Source of the DNA: Alphaproteobacteria bacterium
Lineage (GTDB): Bacteria; Pseudomonadota; Alphaproteobacteria; Sphingomonadales; Sphingomonadaceae
Direction: 5' to 3'
Length of the DNA stretch: 64,000 nucleotides
Assembly (NCBI GenBank): GCA_018823905.1
Contig: JAHJHL010000159.1
Location: forward strand, 1 to 64,000
Below, one piece after another: positions 10,723 through 18,611 of the stretch; position 1 is the stretch's first letter, and every line of letters starts with the position of its first letter. The translations under genes and the position numbers were made by a program. The notes under the pieces were generated by a model. That model did not search any database and was not told where the DNA came from. It was given only the letters and a program-made list of their open reading frames with translations.

Positions 10723-12824
10723 CGTCGGGGCAGCGGGGTGGTGAGATCGACCCGCGCGACCTCGCGGATCTGTCCCCGATCGATCCGTGCCTCGACAAGA
10801 TGGGTGCCCATAAGGCCAAAAATGCGGCCCGCGAGGAAAACGGGTCGTGAATTGCCGTACCAATCGATGCACGACACCTCGCAGGCATAAGCGGGGTGGG
10901 TAGCGACTTTGTCTTTCGGCACGGCGATCAGCGCGCCGGCATCGGCAAGCTGACCGGCTGGCGATTTGGTCAGGAAGCTGATGTCGCTGCTTTTCGAACG
11001 CCACCACCGGCGACCTGAGTCATTCTCGCTCTTGACGGTCGGCACGCCGATCAATCCGCTGCCATCGGCATCGACAACGCTGTTAAAGGCGTGGCTGCGC
11101 CCCTCGCTTTCAAAGCGTTGGGGCAGGAACGTCGACGACAATATCCGTGCGTCCTTGCCGAGTCCCAACAAGGTCAGGTGCAATCCTTTGCCGTCACGAT
11201 AGCCATTGAGAATGACGTCGTTGCCGACGCGTTCGGTCCGAACAATATTATGCGGGATGTCGATGACGACGGCTTCTCGGGGGCGCTTGACCGGGACGGC
11301 AACGGCCTTGCTGGATTGCGGGCCATCGTCGGCATCCGGTGGATATCCTCCCCATCTGTCGCGACCGCCGAATACCAGCCAGTCGTCCGCAAACCGGTTC
11401 TCGATGACACGTTTGCCGGTCGAGGGGAGCGGCGTGAAATTGCCATCCGGAACCGGCTCGAACACGGTACCAAAGGCGCTGGTCCGGATTTTCAGGAAAG
11501 CACTGTCGGCGGCCGCGCCATAGGGACGCTCGCAGCGGATGGTGCCCCAGTCGACGAGCGCGCGAAACTCGCCATCACGCTCGTCCATCGAAAGATGGTC
11601 ATAAGGGAAACCCGAAACGGCGGCGACAGTCGCGTCGCGTTCGCGGATCGGCAGGCGATAAAGCGCGGCCGGTCCAACGTCGCGCCGGGTGGCGCGCGGT
11701 AGGGGGGGATTGGGTTTGTCTTCATCCCAATCCTTTACGCATTCGTCCACGTGCGAGTAATCGTCTTCGTCCATCGCCGCATTCCACAGATAGATGGCTT
11801 TAGGCGACACGAACATTTCCGCAGCGCGCGGGCCGACGAAGCCGGTGGTGCGGCAGTCGAGGCTGCGCTTGCGGTCGAAATCGCCCAGCGGGCAAACCGA
11901 AATGGCATGGATGGTCGGTTCGGCGGTACGCAGCACCGGCTTGTAGATCGACCGGGCGTCGAGCAGCTGCGTGCCGCCGGCCTTTCTTTCCTTGCGCTCG
12001 GCCTCTGGCAGCCAGCGGCGAAGCACCGGGCGGGCATCCAATTGTTCGAATTGTTCGAGCGAATAGGGGGTGTAGATGACAAGCTGGTCGCCAACGATAC
12101 GTGTCGCATAATTGTCGACGTCGTAATAATCGTCGGAGGTGATGAGAAATACGCCTTCGCTCTTTACCTGGCCGCTGGCTTGATCGAGCTTGAAGATCGA
12201 CATTTCGGTCGCGCTATCGTCATAGCTATAGGCAGTGACGATGATATGGTCGCTCTGCACCAGCATTTCGTCATACCAGTCGGCGCCTTCGAAACCGTCC
12301 TTGACGTTGCCGCGATAAACATCCGTGCGGTCGGTTAGCTGCATCGTCTTGACGTTGATCGCAAAGATGCGGCCGTCCTGCAGCACGAGCAGATAGTCGC
12401 CGATCTGTTTGACGATATCGCCTTCGTCGACGCCGGTGGTCTGGACGTTGGTGATCGACGTCGGCGCGGCGGCGATCACCGAACCGGTTACCATGACCGA
12501 AGACAATTCATCCTCGGCGGGGCATAATTTGGGGTCATCGCACGTTGCCGGCTCGGCGTCCTGTATCGTCGCGGCGGCGATCACGATTTGGCGATCGATG
12601 CCGGCTGATCTTTTTCCCCTGCGATCGTTGACCCGCTCGAGCGTCCGCAGATAGCGACGGAACTCGCCCTCGCCCGAATAGCGGGCCAGTTCGGACGCGG
12701 TAACGGGGTCGAGCGCCCTATCCTCGAACGCAGGAACCCGATGGCCACCGCTTGCCACGTCGCGCGACGTCGCTGCGCAACCCGCCGTCGTCAGCAATAT
12801 ACCCGCCAGAAAAAGCACCCGCAT
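10719..12824 (-). CDS. Lipoprotein with C-terminal beta-propeller domain (Beta_propel family)
   Basis: The 701-residue precursor starts with a lipoprotein signal (MRVLFLAGILLTTAGC), so Cys16 should be lipidated and the protein anchored in the cell envelope. Residues from about 120 onward match the secreted beta-propeller family distantly related to WD-40 repeats (TTGVDEGDIVKQIGDYLLVL is typical of its opening blade). Function is unknown; propellers usually mediate binding. The ATG at 12824 follows GGGGAG. The gene ends inside the CTAG shared with the aldehyde dehydrogenase gene. There is no obvious operon partner. Confidence 0.82.
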   Translation of the reverse strand: MRVLFLAGILLTTAGCAATSRDVASGGHRVPAFEDRALDPVTASELARYSGEGEFRRYLRTLERVNDRRGKRSAGIDRQIVIAAATIQDAEPATCDDPKLCPAEDELSSVMVTGSVIAAAPTSITNVQTTGVDEGDIVKQIGDYLLVLQDGRIFAINVKTMQLTDRTDVYRGNVKDGFEGADWYDEMLVQSDHIIVTAYSYDDSATEMSIFKLDQASGQVKSEGVFLITSDDYYDVDNYATRIVGDQLVIYTPYSLEQFEQLDARPVLRRWLPEAERKERKAGGTQLLDARSIYKPVLRTAEPTIHAISVCPLGDFDRKRSLDCRTTGFVGPRAAEMFVSPKAIYLWNAAMDEDDYSHVDECVKDWDEDKPNPPLPRATRRDVGPAALYRLPIRERDATVAAVSGFPYDHLSMDERDGEFRALVDWGTIRCERPYGAAADSAFLKIRTSAFGTVFEPVPDGNFTPLPSTGKRVIENRFADDWLVFGGRDRWGGYPPDADDGPQSSKAVAVPVKRPREAVVIDIPHNIVRTERVGNDVILNGYRDGKGLHLTLLGLGKDARILSSTFLPQRFESEGRSHAFNSVVDADGSGLIGVPTVKSENDSGRRWWRSKSSDISFLTKSPAGQLADAGALIAVPKDKVATHPAYACEVSCIDWYGNSRPVFLAGRIFGLMGTHLVEARIDRGQIREVARVDLTTPLPRR

Positions 12825-12904
12825 TGATGTAGCTCCCCTGCTTATCCCGGCAGGAGTATCATTGATGCGCTACGCCGGTTAGCGTTGTGATAGGCTGGTA
12901 CATT

Positions 12905-14407
12905 TTAGCTGGCGCGCCAACCAAAGCCTTGGTCCGACGCGACAAGCTGACCGGCGGTCCCCACCGGCTCGTTCATGCCATCGGTCAGAAACGCCAGCAT
13001 CGCCGCGTCGCCTATATCGACATGCGCGAGCGTGCGATCCCCCGTAGGCGTCCGCGCGACAACCACGCCCGCTTTTGGCGCACTGTCGCGGCCATAAAAG
13101 ACCGTGTAGCTCTCGATCGTCGCCGACCCCGCATAATCCTCGACCAGTTCAGGAACAGGTCCACGCTTCGCTTCGGCCTCAGCCTGATAGTCGAAATCCT
13201 GCGGGAAGCTCGCCGCGGCGATCGGCTCGCTGCCCAGCACGATGCAATGATTGTCGGTCGCGAACCCGCCGTTGGCGAACAGGAAGCCATAGCGACCCTC
13301 GGCGCGTAGCCGGTCGACCATCGAGACGATCGCATGGCTCATATAATTGGCGATCGGGCCGCCGCCGAACGTCAACCCGCCGAATACCGTCGCGGGGCGG
13401 TCCCATGGCCAGCCGAGGATGCGCCGTGCCATCTTGGGCACGCAGGGGAAGCAGCTGTAGAGTTCGACATGGTCGAAATCCTGCGCCGTCATGCCGTTGA
13501 GCGCGAGGGTGCGGGTGATCGACGTCTCCATGCTGACGCTGCCGTCATAGCGGTCGCGGTGAAGGATGCTCGCGGGCTCCTTGGCCGCGGCGCCCATGCC
13601 GACGTAAATCAGCCGGTCTTCGGGGATGCCGCGCCGCCATGCTTCGGCAAGGCTGGCGACGATAAAGCCCGCGCCCTGATTGACCGACGAATTGGCGACC
13701 ATCAGCTTGGAATAGGGGAAAGCGATCGGCCGATTGCGTTCGTCGACGCGCAGGATGTCCTCGGGCGACGCCGCTTTGCGGATCCATGCGCCGTCGTTCG
13801 CTGCGGCGACTTCGGAAAAACGCGACCAGATTTCGGCGCTCTCGGACTGCGCTTCTTCGAGGCTCTGGCCCCAGGCGGCGCGTGTTGCATTCTCGTACAG
13901 TGGATAGACGTCGACGGGCGCAGCGAGGCCATGCTTTTGTGCATAATTGGGTTCGCGCCGCGTCGCGACCTGGCGGATCGCATTATAGCTTTTGTCTTCG
14001 CCGCTCGCCGCCTTGGCGGCACGGCCCGCGGCGGTGCGCAGCGCTTCGGCGCCGACGATCGCGGCAAGTTTAACCTCACCCGCGCCGATGCGGTTCGCCG
14101 CCTCGTTGAGCAGGCGCACCGGGGTGTCGCCATGCGGCGCGGCCGACTGATAGTTGATCGCAGGTGCCGCGCCGATCGCGGCGGCAAGCGGTTCGCACAG
14201 TTTACCGAGATGGTGGAAGCTGATCTGATCGACGATTGCCAGACTGTCGAGGTCGGCTAGCGACACGCCAGCGTCCGCAGCGGCGACTTGAAGCGCCGCG
14301 ACCATCAACCCGAGCGAATCGAGACCGTCGTCGGGATCATCGGGACGGTCATTGACCTGTCCGACGCCGATGATGACGGGGATGCGTTCGGGGTCGATTA
14401 TCGCCAT
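12905..14407 (-). CDS. Acetyl-CoA acetyltransferase / thiolase-fold protein
   Basis: The 500-residue protein is of the thiolase superfamily, in the group annotated as acetyl-CoA acetyltransferase with similarity to sterol-carrier-protein-x thiolases (IPVIIGVGQVNDRP at the start; HVELYSCFPCVPKMA with the likely nucleophilic Cys). These act in beta-oxidation-like CoA thioester metabolism. The ATG at 14407 lies two bases past the stop of the crotonase gene, so the two form an operon, with the start favoured over the upstream GTG at 14425, which would overlap that gene. The exact substrate is not visible. Confidence 0.86.
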   Translation of the reverse strand: MAIIDPERIPVIIGVGQVNDRPDDPDDGLDSLGLMVAALQVAAADAGVSLADLDSLAIVDQISFHHLGKLCEPLAAAIGAAPAINYQSAAPHGDTPVRLLNEAANRIGAGEVKLAAIVGAEALRTAAGRAAKAASGEDKSYNAIRQVATRREPNYAQKHGLAAPVDVYPLYENATRAAWGQSLEEAQSESAEIWSRFSEVAAANDGAWIRKAASPEDILRVDERNRPIAFPYSKLMVANSSVNQGAGFIVASLAEAWRRGIPEDRLIYVGMGAAAKEPASILHRDRYDGSVSMETSITRTLALNGMTAQDFDHVELYSCFPCVPKMARRILGWPWDRPATVFGGLTFGGGPIANYMSHAIVSMVDRLRAEGRYGFLFANGGFATDNHCIVLGSEPIAAASFPQDFDYQAEAEAKRGPVPELVEDYAGSATIESYTVFYGRDSAPKAGVVVARTPTGDRTLAHVDIGDAAMLAFLTDGMNEPVGTAGQLVASDQGFGWRAS

Positions 14408-14409
14408 CG

Positions 14410-15204
14410 TCAGCGTGCCTTCCACTCAGGCTTGCGCTTTTCGGCAAAGGCGCGCGGGCCTTCGCGCGCGTCTTCGCTGCGCATCAGCGCGGTGCGTTCG
14501 AGCGTGTTGGCTTCCCAATAAGGTGCGTCGGCGGCGATGCGGCCGTCGTGGATGCCGAGCGCGACGCGCTTTGACGCCTGCACCGACAGCGGCGCGTTGG
14601 CAGCGATCTTTTCGGCGAGCGCGATCGCGGTGGGGAGCAGGTCGGCGAGCGGTACGACATGATTGACGAGGCCGAATTCGGCGGCGCGCGCGGCGGGGAT
14701 CGGGTCGCCGGTCAGCATATATTCCATCGCCAGCTTGCGCGGGATTTGCTGAGCAAGGCGAAACGCACCGCCCGCCGCGGCGAACAGCCCGACCTTGACC
14801 TCGGGCAGGCCGAATTGCGCATGATCGGCCGCAATGATGATGTCGCTCATCAGCGCGATCTCGCAGCCGCCGCCAAAGGCGAAGCCGTTGACCGCGGCGA
14901 TGATCGGTTTCGAGATCGGGTGCGACACCATGCCGGCGAAACCCCACAACTGCTGCGCGGGATCGTCGGGGTAGAGGCTTTCGCCGCGCGACAGCGCGAC
15001 GAGGTCGGCGCCGGCGCAGAAGCTTTTGTCGCCTGCGCCGGTGATAACGACAGCGCGGATTTCGGGGTCGTTTTCAGCCTCTTCGAGCGCGGTGCCGATG
15101 CCGACATGAACTGCGGCATTGACCGCGTTGCGCGCCTCGGGTCGATTGATCGTGACGATCAGGACGTGGCCGCGGCGTTCGGTAAGGATGGTGGTGTCGG
15201 TCAT
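14410..15204 (-). CDS. Enoyl-CoA hydratase/isomerase (crotonase) family protein
   Basis: The 264-residue protein hydrates or isomerises enoyl-CoA thioesters. It has the oxyanion-hole segments SFCAGADL and GFAFGGGCEIAL, and Glu in GLPEVKVGL at the usual catalytic position. The ATG at 15204 follows GGGAGAG; the frame upstream of it runs into an intergenic repeat and is not coding. It is the first gene of a two-gene operon with the thiolase-like gene. A perfect palindrome at 15241-15258 lies 37 bases upstream of the start and is a likely operator. Confidence 0.92.
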   Translation of the reverse strand: MTDTTILTERRGHVLIVTINRPEARNAVNAAVHVGIGTALEEAENDPEIRAVVITGAGDKSFCAGADLVALSRGESLYPDDPAQQLWGFAGMVSHPISKPIIAAVNGFAFGGGCEIALMSDIIIAADHAQFGLPEVKVGLFAAAGGAFRLAQQIPRKLAMEYMLTGDPIPAARAAEFGLVNHVVPLADLLPTAIALAEKIAANAPLSVQASKRVALGIHDGRIAADAPYWEANTLERTALMRSEDAREGPRAFAEKRKPEWKAR

Positions 15205-15240
15205 CGCGAATCTCTCCCTTTGGCAGGAGTATCGCGGTTG

Positions 15241-15258
15241 GTTGACGTTTACGTCAAC
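15241..15258. promoter_or_regulatory. Perfect palindrome, likely operator of the crotonase-thiolase operon
   Basis: GTTGACGTTTACGTCAAC has two perfect 8-base arms around TT. It lies 37 bases upstream of the crotonase start on the minus strand, the right distance for a promoter-proximal operator. The TTGACGT-ACGTCAA form resembles operators I associate with MerR-family LiuR-type regulators of branched-chain and fatty acid catabolism, which would fit the genes, but that assignment is from memory of the family and not proven here. Confidence 0.6.
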
Positions 15259-15262
15259 TGTA

Positions 15263-15402
15263 ATCCTCCCCGGAACGGGGAGGGGGACCACCGAAGGTGG
15301 TGGAGGGGGCGGGCTGCACAAAGCGGCATCGCGCAAGGACGCAGACCCCCTCCGTCAGCGCTTCGCGCTGCCACCTCCCCATCGCTGCGCGAGGGGGAGG
15401 AT
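15263..15402. repeat. Structured intergenic repeat, family A copy 1
   Basis: The element is bounded by ATCCTCCCC and its inverse GGGGAGGAT. It contains inner hairpins CCACC-gaa-GGTGG and CAGCGC-ttc-GCGCTG. Its right half shares long near-identical blocks with the element at 42576-42722 (20 of 21 bases for the core 15351-15371 against 42665-42685, and 18 of 19 for 15374-15392 against 42691-42709). No coding content is apparent. Confidence 0.8.
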
Positions 15403-15405
15403 CAA

Positions 15406-16056
15406 TCAGATCGACTGCCCGGTCTTCGCCCAATCCGCGAGGAAGCCTTCGATGCCCTTTTCGGTCAGGATATGCTTGAACAGCCCCTTGATCACTGACG
15501 GCGGCGCGGTCATCACGTCGGCGCCGATCTTTGCGGCTTCGAGCACATGGATGCCGTGGCGCACGCTGGCGACGAGGATCTCGGTCTCATAGCCATAATT
15601 GTCATAAATCAGCCGGATGTCCGAAATCAGCTGCATCCCGTCGAAACCATTGTCGTCGTGGCGGCCGACGAAGGGCGAAACAAAGGTCGCGCCGGCTTTG
15701 GCGGCGAGCAGCGCCTGCGCCGCCGAGAAGCAAAGCGTCACATTGACCATCGTACCGTCGCTGGTCAGCGCCTTGCAGGTCTTCAGCCCGTCGATCGTCA
15801 GCGGTACCTTGATGCAGACATTGTCCGCGATGCGGCGGAGGATTTCGGCCTCTTTCATCATCGTATCGTGGTCGAGCGCAACGACTTCGGCCGACACCGG
15901 GCCGGTAGTCAGCGCGCAGATTTCGCGGGTCACTTCCTTGAAATCGCGGCCCGATTTCGCGATCAGCGACGGGTTGGTGGTGACCCCGTCGAGCAGGCCA
16001 GTCGCGGCGAGTTCCTGGATGTCGGCGATTTCGGCGGTGTCGGCGAAGAATTTCAT
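15406..16056 (-). CDS. Transaldolase, fructose-6-phosphate aldolase type
   Basis: The 216-residue protein is the short form of transaldolase (FSA/TalC-like). Lys83 in [10 protein letters not shown] is the Schiff-base lysine, and [23 protein letters not shown] is the usual C-terminal helix region. It transfers or cleaves a dihydroxyacetone unit in the pentose phosphate branch; sequence alone does not separate transaldolase from fructose-6-phosphate aldolase activity. The start ATG at 16056 ([10 protein letters not shown]) matches the family; frame upstream is not conserved-looking. It is divergent from radA across an inverted repeat. Confidence 0.92.
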   Translation of the reverse strand: MKFFADTAEIADIQELAATGLLDGVTTNPSLIAKSGRDFKEVTREICALTTGPVSAEVVALDHDTMMKEAEILRRIADNVCIKVPLTIDGLKTCKALTSDGTMVNVTLCFSAAQALLAAKAGATFVSPFVGRHDDNGFDGMQLISDIRLIYDNYGYETEILVASVRHGIHVLEAAKIGADVMTAPPSVIKGLFKHILTEKGIEGFLADWAKTGQSI

Positions 16057-16143
16057 GGCGCGGGCTTTCTGTCGGAAGGGCGATTCGGCGGTTGCTGATT
16101 GCCCTAGAGCAATGGCTACGAAAACTGAACCGTCGTCACCCTT

Positions 16144-16219
16144 CCTCGTCATGCCGGACTTGATCCGGCATCCATAGCCGTTGCGCCGCATGGGCCCCGG
16201 ATCAAGTCCGGGGAGACGA
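16144..16219. repeat. Intergenic inverted repeat with CCGGACTTGATCCGG arms
   Basis: The left arm (16144-16168) and right arm (16197-16219) are inverted copies built on CCGGACTTGATCCGG and CCGGATCAAGTCCGG, matching at about 20 of 23 positions. The stem can extend outward through short CCCTT/AAGGG blocks. It sits between the divergent transaldolase and radA genes. I know such CCGGACTTGATCCGG elements as common in alphaproteobacterial intergenic DNA. Confidence 0.75.
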
Positions 16220-16268
16220 AACAGGAAAGGGCTGGCGTTCCATCTTTGTTCCGATTATGCGCGAACGC

Positions 16269-17630
16269 ATGGCTAAAGCGAAACGCCAATATGTCTGCCA
16301 GAATTGCGGCTCCGCCACCTATCGCTGGCAGGGGCAGTGCGCTGATTGCGGCGAGTGGAACACGTTGGTCGAGGAAGCAGGCGAAACCGTCTTTTCGGCC
16401 AAGCACGACCTGAGCAAGGGCGGGCGGACAATTGCGCTCGAAACGCTGAATGCCGAAAGCAAGATGCCGGAGCGGATGCTGTGCGGGATCGCCGAATTCG
16501 ACCGCGCGCTGGGCGGCGGCTTCGTCGCGGGGTCGGCGACGTTGATCGGCGGCGATCCGGGGATCGGCAAATCGACCTTGCTGTTACAGGCGGCCGGACG
16601 GCTCGCGCAGGCGGGCAAGTCGGTCGTCTATATCAGCGGTGAGGAAGCGGCGGCGCAGGTGCGGCTGCGCGCGCAGCGGCTGGGGCTCGGCGACGCGCCG
16701 GTCGCGCTGGCGAGCGCGACATCGGTGCGGGACATTCTCGCGACGCTCGACCGGCAGACCGCCGATTTTGTGGTGATCGATTCGATCCAAACGATGCACA
16801 GCGACCTGATCGACAGCGCGCCGGGGACGGTGAGCCAGGTCCGCGCGTCGGCACAGGAACTGATCCGCTATGCCAAGGACAGCGACGCCGCGATCGTGCT
16901 GGTCGGCCATGTCACCAAGGACGGGACGATCGCCGGACCGCGGGTGCTCGAGCATATGGTCGACACCGTGCTGGCGTTCGAGGGCGAGCGCAGCCACCAG
17001 TACCGCATCCTGCGTGCAGTAAAAAACCGCTTTGGCGGCACCGACGAGATCGGGGTGTTCGCGATGGGCGAGGAGGGGCTGGGCGAGGTGAGCAACCCGT
17101 CGAGCCTGTTCCTGACGGACCGCAGCCGCGACGTCCCGGGATCGGTGGTGTTCCCCGCGCTGGAAGGCACCCGCCCGGTGCTGGTCGAGGTGCAGGCGCT
17201 GACGGTACGGCTGGCGAGCGGCGCGACCCCGCGCCGCGCGGTGGTCGGTTGGGACAGCGGGCGACTGGCGATGGTGCTGGCGGTGCTGGAAGCGCGCTGC
17301 GGGCTGCAGATGGCCGCGGCCGAGGTCTATCTCAATATCGCGGGCGGCTACCGGCTGACCGACCCCGCCGCCGATCTGGCAGTGGCGGCGGCGCTGATTT
17401 CGGCGTTCAGCGAGCGGCCGGTTCCAGCCGATGCGATTGTGTTCGGCGAATTGTCGCTGTCGGGTGAGGTGCGGCAGGTGTCGCACGACGGGTTGCGGCT
17501 GCGTGAGGCGGCAAAGCTGGGTTTTTCGCGCGGCTGGGGGCCAAAGGGAATGAAGCCGGTCGGCGGAATTTCGGTGACCGGTTTCGAACGGCTCGGCGAA
17601 CTCGTTGACCTGATGCTCGGTCGCGACTAG
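16269..17630 (+). CDS. radA: DNA repair protein RadA
   Basis: RadA is a RecA-related ATPase that drives branch migration and processing of recombination intermediates. The 453-residue protein has the N-terminal zinc finger (Cys10, Cys13, Cys24, Cys27), Walker A GDPGIGKST at 95-103, the RadA-specific KNRFG motif and a Lon-like C-terminal domain (SLSGEVRQV). The ATG at 16269 gives the standard MAKAKRQYVCQNCG start; an ATG four codons upstream is less likely. CvpA follows ten bases later, so the two are probably cotranscribed. Confidence 0.96.
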   Translation: MAKAKRQYVCQNCGSATYRWQGQCADCGEWNTLVEEAGETVFSAKHDLSKGGRTIALETLNAESKMPERMLCGIAEFDRALGGGFVAGSATLIGGDPGIGKSTLLLQAAGRLAQAGKSVVYISGEEAAAQVRLRAQRLGLGDAPVALASATSVRDILATLDRQTADFVVIDSIQTMHSDLIDSAPGTVSQVRASAQELIRYAKDSDAAIVLVGHVTKDGTIAGPRVLEHMVDTVLAFEGERSHQYRILRAVKNRFGGTDEIGVFAMGEEGLGEVSNPSSLFLTDRSRDVPGSVVFPALEGTRPVLVEVQALTVRLASGATPRRAVVGWDSGRLAMVLAVLEARCGLQMAAAEVYLNIAGGYRLTDPAADLAVAAALISAFSERPVPADAIVFGELSLSGEVRQVSHDGLRLREAAKLGFSRGWGPKGMKPVGGISVTGFERLGELVDLMLGRD

Positions 17631-17640
17631 CCACCCCTGA

Positions 17641-18186
17641 ATGGGAAGTCTGACAGCTCTGGATGTCCTCGTACTGACGCTCGTCGGCGGCAGCGCGGTG
17701 CTCGGTTTTTCGCGCGGCCTGGTGCAGGAAGTGACGACGTTGCTTGCCTGGATCCTGGCGATTGCGGCGGTGCGTTTTTTCCATCCCGTCGTCACCGACC
17801 TGTTGACCGGCTGGGTTGGCAGCGCTGGCGGCTCTGCGATGCTGGCGTTCGTGTTGCTGTTCGGCGGCGTCTTTGCCTTTGCCAAATGGGGATCGCGGGC
17901 GATGGGGCAGCGCAGCCGCGCGTCGCTCGTCGGCGGTTTTGACCGCGGGCTGGGCGCCGGGTTCGGCGCGGTGAAGGGGCTGATGATCGCCGCCCTTGGC
18001 TTCATGGCAGTGACGCTGCTGTACGACATCGGCTACGGCAATGCACAGCGTCCGGCGTGGATGACCGACAGCCGCACCTATCCCGCGCTCAATGCGACGA
18101 GTCAGGCGCTGAGCAAGGTGATCGCCGAGCGCCGCGCGGAAGCGCGCGAGGCCGAGGCCGGTCAGAAGGACGCGCCGACGCCATGA
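17641..18186 (+). CDS. cvpA: CvpA family inner-membrane protein
   Basis: The 181-residue membrane protein belongs to the CvpA family, known from colicin V production and from envelope stress and purF-linked operons. About four hydrophobic helices cover residues 1-135 (ALDVLVLTLVGGSAVLGFSR at the start is typical), followed by a charged C-terminal tail. It starts ten bases after radA and its stop overlaps the next start (ATGA at 18183-18186). Its molecular role is not established. Confidence 0.88.
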   Translation: MGSLTALDVLVLTLVGGSAVLGFSRGLVQEVTTLLAWILAIAAVRFFHPVVTDLLTGWVGSAGGSAMLAFVLLFGGVFAFAKWGSRAMGQRSRASLVGGFDRGLGAGFGAVKGLMIAALGFMAVTLLYDIGYGNAQRPAWMTDSRTYPALNATSQALSKVIAERRAEAREAEAGQKDAPTP

Positions 18187-18611
18187 GCGCGCCGTTGTAC
18201 AACCGCGACATTTTGGCGCTGGCGGTGGCGACGTCCGAACATCTACCCAATCCCGACGCGCGCTATCACGCCACCGCGCGCGCGCCGCTGTGTGGCAGCC
18301 GTATCCTCCTCGATCTCGACGCTGATGATGGGGGGCGAGTGACCGGGATCGGCATGCATGTCGAGGCGTGCGCGCTGGGACAGGCGGCGGCGACGCTGCT
18401 GGCGCGTCACGTCAAGGGACGCAGCCGCGACGAGATTCGCAAAGCGCGCGATGCGATCGTGGGCTGGTTCGGCGGCACCGGCGATGTTCCCGACTGGCCG
18501 GGCTTCGCTCTGCTCGCCCCGGCGCGCGACTATCCGGCGCGGCAGGGCGCGATCCTGCTGCCGTTCGAGGCGGCGATCTTGGCGCTCGAGAAACAGGGCG
18601 CGCGAGTGTGA
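18183..18611 (+). CDS. NifU/IscU-like iron-sulfur scaffold homologue lacking the third cysteine
   Basis: The 142-residue protein resembles IscU/NifU-type Fe-S cluster scaffolds. Two family cysteines are recognisable (PLCGS and EACALGQA), but where IscU has its third ligand Cys the protein reads FALLAPARD, with no Cys. It may therefore bind clusters differently or have another role. The ATG overlaps the cvpA stop and its stop overlaps the next start (GTGA at 18608-18611), placing it tightly in the radA-cvpA-antiporter run. No isc or suf gene is nearby. Confidence 0.78.
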   Translation: MSAPLYNRDILALAVATSEHLPNPDARYHATARAPLCGSRILLDLDADDGGRVTGIGMHVEACALGQAAATLLARHVKGRSRDEIRKARDAIVGWFGGTGDVPDWPGFALLAPARDYPARQGAILLPFEAAILALEKQGARV

